From: Bacteroides fragilis
Lineage (GTDB): Bacteria > Bacteroidota > Bacteroidia > Bacteroidales > Bacteroidaceae
Assembly (NCBI RefSeq): GCF_019583405.1
Contig: NZ_SZUU01000004.1
Location: forward strand, 310,001-374,000
DNA length: 64,000 bases
Direction: 5' to 3'
Below, one piece after another: positions 26,726 through 36,594 of the stretch; within the stretch, counting starts at the first letter, position 1, and each line of letters starts with the position of its first letter. The position numbers and the translations under genes are program-made. Below the pieces are notes generated by a model. The model was not told the origin of the DNA. It made no database searches and was given only the letters and a program-made list of their open reading frames with translations.

Positions 26726-27589
26726 ATGAAAGGAATTATTCTTGCCGGTGGCAGTGCCACCCGACTCTATCCGCTGTCAAAAGCCATATCGAAGCAAATG
26801 ATGCCGGTGTATGACAAGCCGATGATATACTATCCGCTTTCTACATTGATGTTGGCCGGAATACGGGAAGTGCTGGTTATCTCTACTCCCCGTGACCTGC
26901 CGTTGTTCCGTGAACTTCTGGGTACCGGTGAGGAGTTTGGAATGTCCTTTTCATATCGGGTGCAAGAACAGCCGAATGGACTTGCTCAGGCTTTTGTATT
27001 GGGAGCTGACTTTCTGGATGGCGAACCGGGTTGCCTGATATTGGGAGATAATTTGTTTTATGGGCAGGGTTTCTCAGCCATGCTTCGCCGGGCGGCTACT
27101 CTTGAGAAGGGAGCTTGTATCTTTGGATATTATGTGAAAGATCCTCGTGCTTACGGAGTAGTGGAGTTCGATGAAAGTGGAAAGGTGATTTCGTTAGAAG
27201 AAAAGCCGGCTGTACCTAAAAGTAACTATGCGGTACCCGGACTTTATTTTTATGATGCCACGGTGACGGAAAAGGCACTTGCTCTGGAGCCTTCTGTCCG
27301 GGGGGAATATGAAATAACTGATTTGAATAAATTATATCTCGGTGAGGGAACGCTGAAAGTGGAACTTTTCGGGCGCGGTTTTGCCTGGTTGGATACGGGA
27401 AACTGCAACAGCCTGCTTGAGGCATCCAACTTTGTAGCCACTATTCAGAACCGCCAGGGGTTTTATGTGAGCTGTATTGAAGAAATAGCTTGGCGTAACG
27501 GATGGATTTCTTCATCCCAATTGAAAGCTCTGGGCGAGAAGTTGGGAAAAACCGAATATGGTAAATATCTGATAGACTTAGCAAATTAA
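26726..27589 (+). CDS. rfbA: glucose-1-phosphate thymidylyltransferase
   Basis: Makes dTDP-glucose from dTTP and glucose-1-phosphate, the first step to dTDP-rhamnose and other dTDP-sugars. The 287-aa product opens with the nucleotide-binding signature [20 protein letters not shown] and [26 protein letters not shown] and [16 protein letters not shown] follow. The 176-base gap before it shows no clear promoter. rfbB follows 19 bases downstream. rfbC and rfbD are absent here, so the final sugar depends on genes elsewhere. Confidence 0.96.
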   Translation: MKGIILAGGSATRLYPLSKAISKQMMPVYDKPMIYYPLSTLMLAGIREVLVISTPRDLPLFRELLGTGEEFGMSFSYRVQEQPNGLAQAFVLGADFLDGEPGCLILGDNLFYGQGFSAMLRRAATLEKGACIFGYYVKDPRAYGVVEFDESGKVISLEEKPAVPKSNYAVPGLYFYDATVTEKALALEPSVRGEYEITDLNKLYLGEGTLKVELFGRGFAWLDTGNCNSLLEASNFVATIQNRQGFYVSCIEEIAWRNGWISSSQLKALGEKLGKTEYGKYLIDLAN

Positions 27590-27608
27590 TAAATCAATCA
27601 TAAAGAAT

Positions 27609-28748
27609 ATGAAAACTTATCTTGTAACCGGTGCTGCCGGATTTATCGGTGCCAATTATCTGAAGTATATTCTGGCTAAACACAGCGATATCAAAGTGGT
27701 GGTGCTCGATGCACTGACTTATGCCGGAAATCTCGGAACAATTGCAAACGACATTGATAACGAACGTTGCTTTTTTGTAAAAGGTGATATTTGTGATCGT
27801 GAACTGGCTGACCGTCTTTTTGGTGAGTATAAATTTGACTATGTAGTGAACTTTGCCGCCGAAAGTCATGTAGACCGTAGCATTGAGAATCCGCAACTGT
27901 TCCTGATGACCAATATTTTGGGAACACAAAACCTGTTGGATGCGGCACGTCGTGCATGGGTGACCGGTAAGGATGAATACGGGTATCCTACCTGGCGTAA
28001 AGGAGTACGCTATCATCAGGTATCTACCGACGAAGTTTACGGTTCGCTGGGGGCTGAGGGGTATTTCCATGAAACAACTCCACTCTGTCCGCATAGCCCT
28101 TACAGTGCATCGAAGACCAGTGCCGATATGGTGGTTATGGCTTATCATGATACGTATAAGATGCCGGTGACCATCACCCGCTGTTCAAATAATTACGGTC
28201 CTTATCATTTCCCGGAGAAATTGATTCCGCTTATTATCAAGAATATTCTTGAGGGCAAGAAACTTCCGGTGTACGGTGATGGCAGCAATGTGCGCGACTG
28301 GCTGTACGTAGAAGATCATTGCAAGGCTATTGATTTGGTAGTTCGTGAGGGACTGGAAGGTGAAGTGTACAATGTGGGTGGACATAACGAAAAGACAAAT
28401 CTTGAGATAGTGAAGTTGACCATTGCAACGATTCACCGCCTGATGTCGGAACATCCCGAATATCGTGAAGTATTGAAGAAGAAAGAAAAGAATGCCGATG
28501 GTGAAATCTCGGTTGACTGGATCAATGAAGACTTGATTACGTTTGTCAAGGACCGTCTGGGTCATGACCAGCGCTATGCCATTGATCCGACGAAAATCAC
28601 CAATGCCTTGGGATGGTATCCCGAAACGAAATTCGAGGTGGGCATTGTGAAAACAATTGAATGGTATCTGAATAATCAGGAATGGGTAGAAGAAGTTACC
28701 AGCGGTGATTATCAGAAATATTACGAACGGATGTATAGCAAACGTTAA
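27609..28748 (+). CDS. rfbB: dTDP-glucose 4,6-dehydratase
   Basis: NAD-dependent short-chain-type enzyme producing dTDP-4-keto-6-deoxyglucose. The 379-aa product has GAAGFIGANYLKYIL (nucleotide-binding loop, about 7-21), the catalytic STDEVYGSLG, and YSASKTSADMVVMAYH with the YxxxK pair. It is somewhat longer than the usual 340-360 aa because of insertions around residues 115-130 and 275-300. It forms an operon with rfbA. Its stop codon overlaps the menA stop on the other strand (TTAA at 28745-28748). Confidence 0.95.
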   Translation: MKTYLVTGAAGFIGANYLKYILAKHSDIKVVVLDALTYAGNLGTIANDIDNERCFFVKGDICDRELADRLFGEYKFDYVVNFAAESHVDRSIENPQLFLMTNILGTQNLLDAARRAWVTGKDEYGYPTWRKGVRYHQVSTDEVYGSLGAEGYFHETTPLCPHSPYSASKTSADMVVMAYHDTYKMPVTITRCSNNYGPYHFPEKLIPLIIKNILEGKKLPVYGDGSNVRDWLYVEDHCKAIDLVVREGLEGEVYNVGGHNEKTNLEIVKLTIATIHRLMSEHPEYREVLKKKEKNADGEISVDWINEDLITFVKDRLGHDQRYAIDPTKITNALGWYPETKFEVGIVKTIEWYLNNQEWVEEVTSGDYQKYYERMYSKR

Positions 28749-29641
28749 CCGTTTATAATCAGTCCTATTGATAGTAGGATCCCCATAAGCAGCATATTTC
28801 GCGAAGTTTCGCCCAATATGCTGTTTAGCTTTTTACCGCTGTGTATCTGTACCATCTTTCTCCAGGTCCGGATATGAAAAAACAGGTAAAACTGAGGCAG
28901 GAGAGTCGCATATAAATGTCCGCTGAATAAAAACCAGAAACAGAGCCAGGCGGCTATGATGCCGAGCAACAGATAGAAATATCTTCCGAAAGGTTCACCG
29001 AAACGAACTACAACCGTCTTTTTCCCGCTTTTCCGGTCGGCATCCCGGTCCCTGTAATTATTAACTACCAGTAATGTATCTACAATCAGTCCGCACACCA
29101 ATGAAGCAACCGTAACGTCCGGTGTCCAGTTGAGGGCCTGTACATAATAAGTACCTCCTACCGGGACAAAACCAAAAAACACAATGACTAATACGTCTCC
29201 CCATCCTTTGTAGGATAACGGGTAAGGACCTGTGGTATACAGGAAAGCAAATAATACACATAGCGCACCTACAAGGATCAATTCCCAGCCGCCATATAAT
29301 AGGAGGCTACAACCGATCAGGCAGGCGAGGGCTACTGTTATGAATATGCCCTTCTTCATGGCGTTCGCCGAAATCCAGCCTTGTGCACAAGCACGTTCCG
29401 GACCGAGGCGGTCTTCCCGGTCGGTGCCTTTCAGAAAGTCAAATAAGTCGTTGATAAAATTGGCGGCAATCTGCATTAAGCCGGCAAACAAACAACAGAT
29501 TAATGCCGGTATCCAACTGAACTTTCCGTCGGCATAAGCCAATGCACAACCAATCATTACCGGGGTAATGGCACCTGCCAATGTTTTGGGACGGGCAGCA
29601 AGTATCCATGCCTGTAACGAGTTCCGTCTTACTTCTTCCAT
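28745..29641 (-). CDS. menA: 1,4-dihydroxy-2-naphthoate polyprenyltransferase
   Basis: UbiA-family membrane enzyme that attaches the isoprenoid tail in menaquinone synthesis. The 298-aa product has about eight or nine helices. The first Asp-rich prenyl-diphosphate motif is NFINDLFDFLKGTDREDR (about 61-78) and the second is NNYRDRDADRKSGKKT (about 185-200). No other men genes are nearby. A -7 box lies at 29674-29681. Confidence 0.94.
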   Translation of the reverse strand: MEEVRRNSLQAWILAARPKTLAGAITPVMIGCALAYADGKFSWIPALICCLFAGLMQIAANFINDLFDFLKGTDREDRLGPERACAQGWISANAMKKGIFITVALACLIGCSLLLYGGWELILVGALCVLFAFLYTTGPYPLSYKGWGDVLVIVFFGFVPVGGTYYVQALNWTPDVTVASLVCGLIVDTLLVVNNYRDRDADRKSGKKTVVVRFGEPFGRYFYLLLGIIAAWLCFWFLFSGHLYATLLPQFYLFFHIRTWRKMVQIHSGKKLNSILGETSRNMLLMGILLSIGLIING

Positions 29642-29673
29642 TCTCTTTTTCTATATAATTCGTTTCAAGAGAA

Positions 29674-29681
29674 CAAAGATA
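29674..29681 (-). promoter_or_regulatory. -7 box of menA
   Basis: Minus-strand TATCTTTG, 32 bases before the start codon. A forward -7 box for the divergent gene lies 33 bases away. Confidence 0.5.
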
Positions 29682-29714
29682 GGGCAAAAAAATGTATATT
29701 TTTGCTTTTTTGCC

Positions 29715-29722
29715 TATCTTTG
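29715..29722 (+). promoter_or_regulatory. -7 box of the lipoprotein phosphoesterase gene
   Basis: TATCTTTG, 20 bases before the chosen ATG. The longer upstream frame (from 29692) would start before this box. Confidence 0.55.
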
Positions 29723-29742
29723 CGCTCCTGATATTAGAGAAT

Positions 29743-30798
29743 ATGAAGAAAACAATATACTTATTGGCGGCACTTTTATTGCTGCTTTCGTCCTGTAAAT
29801 CAAAGAAAAACCTGGTTTCTCCGATTGCCCGTCCGGTATTGAATACCGATTCCATTCGTCCGGACAGCTCCGATGTAGTGGCCCGGTTGTTTGCTCCTGA
29901 TACTTCCGGACTCAAAAAACTTTCTGCCAGACGGAAAGCAGCAGAAAAGGGGCAGGTTGCCTCTTCCGGGATAACGCGTTCGATTCCGCCTGTTGTAGCC
30001 CGGGGAACAAATATCACCAGTTCTGCTGTCAGTGTATCTTCTGTTTATCCGGGGATCGACCGGGTGAAAAGATACGAGTTCACCCATCGTGATGTTCCCG
30101 AAGCCTTTGATGGTTTCCGTATCGCCTTTATTTCGGACTTGCATTATAAAAGCCTTTTCAAGGAGAAAGGGCTGGAGAGTCTGGTACGTTTGCTTAACGC
30201 ACAGCATGCCGATGTATTGTTGATGGGAGGTGATTACCAGGAAGGGTGTCAGTTTGTGCCCGAACTTTTTGCGGCATTGGCTAAAGTGAAAACGCCGTTA
30301 GGTACTTATGGTGTGATGGGAAATAACGACTATGAACGTTGTCATGATGAAATTATCCGTGAAATGAAACGTTATGGCATGCGCCCTCTTGAACATCAGC
30401 TTGACACGTTGAGGCGCAATGGTGAGCAGATTATTCTGGCCGGTGTACGTAACCCGTTTGATCTTGCCAATAACGGTGTTTCTCCTACTCTGTCCCTCTC
30501 TCCGGCCGATTTTGTGATTCTGTTGGTACACACTCCTGATTATGCCGAAGATGTGTCTGTCGCTAATTCAGATCTGGTGCTGGCCGGACACACGCATGGA
30601 GGGCAGGTACGTATTTTTGGCTATGCTCCCATCATTCCTTCGCATTATGGCAGTCGGTTCCTGACAGGGTTGAAATATAATTCAGCTAAAATTCCGATGA
30701 TTGTAACCAATGGGATCGGTACTTCAAACAAGAATATCCGTATTGGAGCACCGGCCGAAATTGTGATGATTACATTGCATCGTTTGCGGAATGAATAG
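29743..30798 (+). CDS. lipoprotein metallophosphoesterase
   Basis: 351 aa from the start [14 protein letters not shown]. It has a lipoprotein signal with LSSC lipobox (Cys about 19), then a Ser/Pro-rich linker to about residue 95. The calcineurin-like domain follows: [34 protein letters not shown] and [14 protein letters not shown] supply all expected metal ligands. It resembles YkuE-type phosphodiesterases acting outside the cytoplasm. The substrate is unknown. Its last 29 bases overlap the convergent nadD gene. Confidence 0.87.
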   Translation: MKKTIYLLAALLLLLSSCKSKKNLVSPIARPVLNTDSIRPDSSDVVARLFAPDTSGLKKLSARRKAAEKGQVASSGITRSIPPVVARGTNITSSAVSVSSVYPGIDRVKRYEFTHRDVPEAFDGFRIAFISDLHYKSLFKEKGLESLVRLLNAQHADVLLMGGDYQEGCQFVPELFAALAKVKTPLGTYGVMGNNDYERCHDEIIREMKRYGMRPLEHQLDTLRRNGEQIILAGVRNPFDLANNGVSPTLSLSPADFVILLVHTPDYAEDVSVANSDLVLAGHTHGGQVRIFGYAPIIPSHYGSRFLTGLKYNSAKIPMIVTNGIGTSNKNIRIGAPAEIVMITLHRLRNE

Positions 30799-31360
30799 CT
30801 TTGATTTTCGTGTACACAGCCGGGTGAAGGAAATAGCGCACATCTTTTCCGGCAGCCAGAGCTTGACGGATAAAGGTGGAACTGATTTCGAATATCGGAG
30901 AATGCGCTAAGTGTACGTTCGGGGGTAGTTGTGAGGCATCTACCGGAAAACCGGGACGAGGATAAACGAGTATTTTATTTTCTGAGACAATACGTTCCGA
31001 TTCGAACCATTGGTCAAATACTTTCCAGTTGTCAGAGCCTATAATCAGTTGGAATTCCCTTTCGGGATATACTTCTTTCAGACGGTTGAGTGTGTGGACA
31101 GTATAGGAGGGACGAGGTAAATGAAATTCAAAATCGGATGCACGGAATCGTGGATATCCTTCAATAGCGAGCTGTACCAGTTGCAGGCGCAGCTCGTCAG
31201 ACCATAAATCTGCCTGCTTTTTGAAGGGGCTGTGCGGAGTGACCATAAACCAAACTTCATCCAGCCCTTCAAACTCGCACAGATAGTTGGCAAGTGCCAA
31301 GTGTCCGATGTGTATCGGGTTGAAAGAGCCGCTGAAGATTCCGGTTTTAGTTTTTTTCAT
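30770..31360 (-). CDS. nadD: nicotinate-nucleotide adenylyltransferase
   Basis: NAD biosynthesis enzyme forming deamido-NAD from nicotinate mononucleotide and ATP. The 196-aa product has [17 protein letters not shown] (about 10-26, containing the HxGH motif) and the carboxyl [23 protein letters not shown] with the ATP-binding SxTxxR pattern. It follows gmk by 32 bases in an operon yicC-gmk-nadD. Its 3' end overlaps the convergent phosphoesterase gene by 29 bases. Confidence 0.96.
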   Translation of the reverse strand: MKKTKTGIFSGSFNPIHIGHLALANYLCEFEGLDEVWFMVTPHSPFKKQADLWSDELRLQLVQLAIEGYPRFRASDFEFHLPRPSYTVHTLNRLKEVYPEREFQLIIGSDNWKVFDQWFESERIVSENKILVYPRPGFPVDASQLPPNVHLAHSPIFEISSTFIRQALAAGKDVRYFLHPAVYTKIKAIHSANDAM

Positions 31361-31392
31361 ATGCTATAATCACAAATAAGAGAACACAGATC

Positions 31393-32007
31393 TTATTCCG
31401 CATCGATACCCAGAAACTCTTTAATCACTTTTAATGCCTGTGCCTTGGCTGTTGCCAGGTCATCATTGATGATTACTTTGTCAAATTTCGGAGCGAAACT
31501 TAGTTCATATTCGGCTTTGGCTATTCTACTCTCAATGACCTCGGGAGCATCTGTGCCACGCCCGATCAGGCGGCGACGTAACTCCTCGATACAAGGGGGC
31601 TGGATAAAAAGTGAAAGTGCACGGTCACCATAGAATTTTTTTATATTGCAACCGCCCACCACATCTACATCGAACACTACGTTCTGGCCGGCAGCAAGCT
31701 GTTTCTCTACCTGTTCTTTTAAAGTTCCGTAAAATCGATCGGTATAAACTTCCTCGTATTCCAGAAATTCATTGTTTGCAATGCGTTGGCGGAATTCGTC
31801 GGGAGTGAGGAAAAAATATTCTACTCCATGCTTTTCATTTCCTCGTGGCGGACGGCTGGTAGCTGAAATGGAGAATGCAAGATTCAGCTGCTGGCTCAAC
31901 AAATAGTTTATAATTGTCGACTTGCCCGATCCGGAAGGAGCAGAAAAGATGATGATTTTGGCTTCACCCTTTTGAGGTGGGGTAGTTATTCTTTCGGTTA
32001 AATTCAT
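31393..32007 (-). CDS. gmk: guanylate kinase
   Basis: Phosphorylates GMP to GDP. The 204-aa product has the P-loop FSAPSGSGKSTI (about 21-32), the GMP-binding region SISATSRPPRGNEKHGVEYFFL, and FDVDVVGG. It lies 12 bases downstream of the yicC-type gene, an arrangement conserved in many bacteria. Confidence 0.96.
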   Translation of the reverse strand: MNLTERITTPPQKGEAKIIIFSAPSGSGKSTIINYLLSQQLNLAFSISATSRPPRGNEKHGVEYFFLTPDEFRQRIANNEFLEYEEVYTDRFYGTLKEQVEKQLAAGQNVVFDVDVVGGCNIKKFYGDRALSLFIQPPCIEELRRRLIGRGTDAPEVIESRIAKAEYELSFAPKFDKVIINDDLATAKAQALKVIKEFLGIDAE

Positions 32008-32019
32008 AATCTGTCGTTG

Positions 32020-32898
32020 TTACATCACATTCAGCACTTGTTCTTTGATCTGTTCCAGCTCATCTTTCATCTGTACCACAATCTTTTGCATTTCAGCATG
32101 ATTCGATTTGCTGCCGAGCGTATTGATTTCACGTCCCATCTCCTGAGCGATAAATCCCAGCTTTTTACCTTGTCCGCTACCGTTTTCAAGGGTACTGATG
32201 AAATATTTCAGGTGGTTGCTCAAGCGTTGTTTCTCTTCATTGATGTCGAGTTTCTCAATGTAGTAAATCAGTTCCTGTTCAAGACGGTTTTTATCATAAT
32301 CTACGCTCAGTGTTTTTTCCAGCGCATCTGTGATTCGTTCTTTAACTTTATCCACCCGTTCTTTTTCATAAGGTGTTACCGATTCAAGTAAACGATGAAT
32401 GTTTTCAATCTTTTCACGGAACTTCTTTTCAAGGGCGGCACCCTCCTGCTTACGGAAATCTACTAAATGTGAAACAGCTTCCTTGACGGTTGCATATACT
32501 ATTCCCCATTCTTCCTCGCTTAACTCCTGTGTTTCGGTACGTGTCATCACGTCCGGCATGCGGAGCAGAGTCTGAAACCAGTCAGTGGGTACTGCAATGT
32601 GGAGGTTTTCGGAGATAGCTTTGATTTGGTTATAATATCCTTCTACCAATACCTGGTTGATGGGAGTGGCGGCTTCTGCGCACTCTTTCTTTTCCACCCA
32701 GAGGCTGAAGTCAACTTTTCCACGTTCCAGCACACGTGCAATTTCATTGCGGAGTTCCATCTCTTTTTCACGGTATGCCGGTGCGATTCGTGCCGACAAA
32801 TCCATCGCTTTACTATTGAGCGATTTTATCTCTACATTAATCTTCTTATCGGGAAGTTCGGCAGTTGCTTTGCCATATCCCGTCATGGATTGTATCAT
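32020..32898 (-). CDS. YicC/YloC family endoribonuclease
   Basis: 292 aa from MIQSMTGYGKATAEL, the invariant YicC amino terminus. An ATG 21 bases upstream lies almost at the promoter box and is rejected. The family signature also includes IKSLNSKAMDLSARIAPAYR near the start and ANHAEMQKIVVQMKDELEQIKEQVLNV-type sequence at the end (here GSKSNHAEMQKIVVQMKDEL). Members cleave small RNAs and mRNA in E. coli and Bacillus. First gene of yicC-gmk-nadD. Confidence 0.93.
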   Translation of the reverse strand: MIQSMTGYGKATAELPDKKINVEIKSLNSKAMDLSARIAPAYREKEMELRNEIARVLERGKVDFSLWVEKKECAEAATPINQVLVEGYYNQIKAISENLHIAVPTDWFQTLLRMPDVMTRTETQELSEEEWGIVYATVKEAVSHLVDFRKQEGAALEKKFREKIENIHRLLESVTPYEKERVDKVKERITDALEKTLSVDYDKNRLEQELIYYIEKLDINEEKQRLSNHLKYFISTLENGSGQGKKLGFIAQEMGREINTLGSKSNHAEMQKIVVQMKDELEQIKEQVLNVM

Positions 32899-32916
32899 AT
32901 TACCAAAAGTTTTGTG

Positions 32917-32924
32917 CAAAAATA
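32917..32924 (-). promoter_or_regulatory. -7 box of yicC-gmk-nadD
   Basis: Minus-strand TATTTTTG, 18 bases before the chosen start. Confidence 0.5.
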
Positions 32925-32940
32925 CGGGATAATTTTAAGA

Positions 32941-33485
32941 TAACCGCTGTAAATGGATAAAAAAGACATTTTGTTTAATCGGGCGGCACGGCTCTTTCAT
33001 TTACCCCGCCTTCCTCTCATACAAAAAACACGTTTCGATCTTCCATCTTCCACCTTTGAGAATTCATGTCGTTGATTGTGAGATGTGTATATTGGTGGAA
33101 GATGCGGTTTTTATGCCATTTATCTTCCACCCCCATCTTCCATCTTCCACCCGCTGTTTTAGGGGATATTTCAGTAGTAACGGTTTGGAAAACAAATGGA
33201 TATGTCCAATTTCTTATCCGTTAATCTCTCTAAAAGCATTTCATTTCCCTTACTCTCTTTAGTGCAAATGGTCGGATCTTTATCTCAGCCCGGGCATGTG
33301 GGCTCATCGGCCCGGGTATGCGGGCTGGGATAAAGAGTTGTATGACAATGGTTAATCTACTACACTTCTCCGGTAATAGTCGGCCGGATTCTTTCTTAAA
33401 AAAGAAACAACGAAGCGCTGCTTCCGCATCGCTGTGTGCGAATGGAGGGTTTTGTGGGGGGGGAGACGAGGGAGGAAGGCGGTTG
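32941..33485. other. gene-free region with several repeats
   Basis: No coding signal that I trust in 545 bases. It contains two copies of CATCTTCCATCTTCCACC-like sequence (about 33040-33055 and 33134-33151), a complementary GGTGGAAGAT at about 33094, a large GC-rich hairpin (33279-33335) and a run of eight G near 33456-33463. Confidence 0.5.
33279..33335. repeat. large inverted repeat with internal duplication
   Basis: CTTTATCTCAGCCCG at the left (33279) pairs with CGGGCTGGGATAAAG at the right end. Inside are two near-identical 16-mers, GCCCGGGCATGTGGGC and GCCCGGGTATGCGGGC, at 33288 and 33310. It may end transcription from the kinase-pair operon on the minus strand. Confidence 0.65.
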
Positions 33486-35114
33486 TTAAATGAAAGAGCC
33501 GTGGTCCGGCGGAGTATCTTTGGCTTCTGCCGAACTTTCGTGATAAGCCTTTTCGAGCATTTCATCCAATAGCGAAGTCAATTGCTGGCAACTCTCTTTT
33601 ATCTGTTCCGAACATTCTGCCTTTTGGGTGGACGAAAGTGAAGTGCCTACTATCAGTTGAGTCTGTTTGTTGATGTGATTGAGAGGAATGTGTACATCGT
33701 TATACATCGACCGGATGAAGTTCGATTGCATTCGTTCGCTTTCCTGAGCCTTTTGGGTCTGGCGCAGCAACTCTGTTTGTAGTTTGCGGGTACGTTTCAG
33801 GTTGATTGAAAGATAAACAGTAAAGCCGATGACAACGAAAGTCAGTAGGATGGTACTGTAAAAAGCAATGTTCCTGATTCGGGTAATAATGTCCGCTTTT
33901 TCCAGTTCCAGTTGTGCGACTTCATTTTTTACCTGTATTTCTCCAAGTTCGCCGAGTTGTTCTTTACGGGTCAGTGAATCGGCCAGAAACATAGCCCGGT
34001 CGTAAACCTGACAGGATTCTTCGGCACGTCCCATTTCCCGGAGTAATGTGGCTTTGGTCTTATAGTGCGTCACCGAGGCCGTATTGATAGCCTTACCGGT
34101 TTCTACCATCTGGATCAGTGAATCACAAAAGGCGAGTGCTTGTGGATATTCGCCCAGACTACTGAAATAACTTTGACTTAAATCGTAGAAAAAAAGTTTA
34201 TTGCGTAACAGGGCATCTCCTTTTCCGTGACGGACGTAGTTACAATAACGCAGATAATATTCATGTGCTTTCTGTCGCCCTATCAGTTGATGGTTTAGCA
34301 TCAGTTGCTGGTAGCACAGCATATATAAATTGTTTTTGTAGAAGTAAGGGCGCCGGCGGATTACATCTTCCCGGCTGAAATATTCATCCAGTCTTTGCAA
34401 GTACTGGTTAGATACTTCCATCAGGCGTTTGCTGTCTTTCAGGCTGCGGTAACTCACGCTTAGCATGATATATAGATTGCCTGTAAAGTTTTTGCGGGCA
34501 GTAGGTGGAAAACCCTCTGCCAAATTCCATCCTTCTTCCCAATAGGGGAGGGCATTTTTATAATCTATATTTTCGGTCATAGCCATTAACAGATAGTGGA
34601 TCACTCCGGTGAGAAATAGACGTTCGGCCTTTTCATAAGGCGTTTCCGACTCTTTCCGGTCGTTCAGTTCCTGCTGTATCCGGTTGCAGACTTTTACCCT
34701 TTCTTCCCGGGGAGCAAGTTGCAGGAGCCGGGCTTTATAAGTCATTTTGTAATAGGTGGCAAGTCCCTCTTCATCTGAGTTTTCCAGCAGCTTTTCTGCT
34801 TCGTTCAGCAGAAGGGTAAGTGAATCTTTCTTTTCCGGATCCTGCATATAGTGAATGGTGAGTGTGCTGAGAGATGCGCCGATGGCCATTTTATCGTCCG
34901 CTTTCTTCCCTTCTGTGTAAAGTTTCCGGGCGATTTCCAATTCATCGGTTGAGGAATCGGACAGGTCTAATATATTGATTAATAATTCGGCACGTTGGGT
35001 AGGCTCTTTCGTCTTTTGCAGTATGTTTTGTAAACTGTCCTTGATCGAAGGGGCGGCTTGGGATATTGTTGCGATGAATAGCAATATAATCCAGATGTAG
35101 TATTTCTTTTTCAT
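33486..35114 (-). CDS. TPR protein with a degenerate histidine-kinase dimerisation domain
   Basis: 542 aa. Signal peptide (about 1-20), a TPR-like helical sensor region (about 25-410), one membrane helix (about 425-447), then a segment that aligns with the DHp helix of the neighbouring kinase: both read AQESE followed by a helix ending in PLN. Where the kinase has the phospho-acceptor in CHEIRTPLN, this protein has YNDVHIPLN, so Asn (N472) replaces His. It stops after the second DHp helix (LTSLLDEMLEKA), and the whole ATP-binding domain is missing. It cannot be a kinase by itself and may act as a heterodimer partner or inhibitor. Its ATG overlaps the kinase stop (ATGA). Confidence 0.85.
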   Translation of the reverse strand: MKKKYYIWIILLFIATISQAAPSIKDSLQNILQKTKEPTQRAELLINILDLSDSSTDELEIARKLYTEGKKADDKMAIGASLSTLTIHYMQDPEKKDSLTLLLNEAEKLLENSDEEGLATYYKMTYKARLLQLAPREERVKVCNRIQQELNDRKESETPYEKAERLFLTGVIHYLLMAMTENIDYKNALPYWEEGWNLAEGFPPTARKNFTGNLYIMLSVSYRSLKDSKRLMEVSNQYLQRLDEYFSREDVIRRRPYFYKNNLYMLCYQQLMLNHQLIGRQKAHEYYLRYCNYVRHGKGDALLRNKLFFYDLSQSYFSSLGEYPQALAFCDSLIQMVETGKAINTASVTHYKTKATLLREMGRAEESCQVYDRAMFLADSLTRKEQLGELGEIQVKNEVAQLELEKADIITRIRNIAFYSTILLTFVVIGFTVYLSINLKRTRKLQTELLRQTQKAQESERMQSNFIRSMYNDVHIPLNHINKQTQLIVGTSLSSTQKAECSEQIKESCQQLTSLLDEMLEKAYHESSAEAKDTPPDHGSFI

Positions 35115-36418
35115 TTCTTGGCGTCCTCCATCGGTAGGGTAAATATAAAGCGGGATCCTTTCGTATACGTCTTGTCAATGTAGATATCTCCTTGCATGTG
35201 CCTGATGATCAATTTGCAAAGGTAAAGTCCCAATCCGCTTCCTTGCCTGAAAGTATCCAGTTTGGTGAAGCGCCGGAAAACATATTCGTGCTTGTCCGTC
35301 GGTACTCCACATCCCGTATCTGTAACACTGACCATCAGCATCTTCCGTCTGCTGTCTTTCCGGCAGCTGAGATTGATGAACCCCTGAGTCGTAAACTTAT
35401 TGGCGTTGTTCAACAAAGCCCGGAGCAATAAGCTGAGGTATTGCGGGTGGGCATAGACTTTATAATCGTTCTCCGGTAAATTGAGTTGATAATCTATTTC
35501 CGGTTTTCCTTCCGTTTCTTCCAGATATTGCATTTCGAGACGGCAATAGTGGTTTATTTCTATCGGTTTCAGCGTGAGACTTGCTGTCAGGCTATCCAGA
35601 TTGGCCACTTCTACCAGGCTATCGAGCAGTGAGGTGAGCAGACGGGTGTTTTCCTGAATAATAAGCTGGTAATCCTTTTGTTCTTCGGGAGTAGAGAAAT
35701 CATCGCTTAATATTTCGGAGAAGCCGTTGATAGAATTGAGCGGTGTACGTATTTCGTGACAGATGGATTTGATAAAAGATGCTTTCACCTCTTCGCTCTC
35801 CTGTGCTTTGATGCTCTGTTGCAATACCTCTTTCTGAAGTTTTTGAGTTTTGGCCAGTGTCTGGTAGTAATATAAGCTGATGCAGATAGCTATAAACAAG
35901 ATGCATAAAGCAAAGATGAAAGCTACCTGACGCTTTTCTGACTGCAAATTTATTTTTTCAAGTAATAATGTATTTACATCATGTTTCTGGCGGAGGGAGT
36001 CGACCTGTGCACCATACTCTTTCTTAATTAGTGAGTCGGAAACGATCATTGATCGGTCGTAGGCTGCGCAAGCCTCTTTATATCGGTGAAGACAACGCAA
36101 CAGATGCCCTCTGTTCTGGTAAATTTCGACGATGTTGATGTTTTCCGGAGCTTTTCCTGCTTCTATGCTGCGGATTAGTGAGTCATGCCGTGCGAGTGCT
36201 TTTTCTTTTTGTGCTTGGGTGAGTGACAGGTAATAACTGTCAGAAAGGAACTTCCCCTTTGCAGGTGTACCGTAGTCACTGTACTTTTCTGCCGGGCTGT
36301 CATTTGACAAAACGGCAAAATGCTTCGTTTCGCTTGGTTCTGTAGCTTGTACGGTCGTCGGGATACCTGCCAACTCTACAAATAATAACAGCATTATATA
36401 GTAGCACGCCTGTTTCAT
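35111..36418 (-). CDS. TPR-containing membrane sensor histidine kinase
   Basis: 435 aa. Signal-like start (1-25), a shortened TPR-type periplasmic region with one clear repeat (about 65-135), a membrane helix (about 164-185), the DHp domain with phospho-acceptor H221 in CHEIRTPLNSINGF, and a complete ATP-binding domain: N box LLNNANKF, DTGCGVP and GSGLGLYLCK. It therefore has what it needs for autophosphorylation. The next gene in the operon is a degenerate version of the same architecture. No response regulator gene adjoins the pair, so its target is unknown. Confidence 0.92.
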   Translation of the reverse strand: MKQACYYIMLLLFVELAGIPTTVQATEPSETKHFAVLSNDSPAEKYSDYGTPAKGKFLSDSYYLSLTQAQKEKALARHDSLIRSIEAGKAPENINIVEIYQNRGHLLRCLHRYKEACAAYDRSMIVSDSLIKKEYGAQVDSLRQKHDVNTLLLEKINLQSEKRQVAFIFALCILFIAICISLYYYQTLAKTQKLQKEVLQQSIKAQESEEVKASFIKSICHEIRTPLNSINGFSEILSDDFSTPEEQKDYQLIIQENTRLLTSLLDSLVEVANLDSLTASLTLKPIEINHYCRLEMQYLEETEGKPEIDYQLNLPENDYKVYAHPQYLSLLLRALLNNANKFTTQGFINLSCRKDSRRKMLMVSVTDTGCGVPTDKHEYVFRRFTKLDTFRQGSGLGLYLCKLIIRHMQGDIYIDKTYTKGSRFIFTLPMEDAKK

Positions 36419-36562
36419 CTCTAATTTTAAAACTTGTTATATTTATCTTTTGCTTGTATAAAATAGTCTGCTAAAGTACGCAAAAACTTAATTTAATGCA
36501 ATGATTTTGAATGGAAATGCGCTTTATTTATATCTCGGTGCGGTAATCTGAAAATAATCATG

Positions 36563-36570
36563 TAAATTTG
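36563..36570 (+). promoter_or_regulatory. -7 box of tsaB
   Basis: TAAATTTG, 24 bases before the chosen ATG. It overlaps the alternative upstream start at 36568, ruling it out. Confidence 0.55.
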
Positions 36571-36594
36571 CGTCAATTTAATAATCTGATTATT

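Noticed and set aside
33456..33463. Run of eight G considered as a phase-variable tract
   Set aside because: It is not inside a gene or a recognisable promoter, so slippage would have no visible effect.
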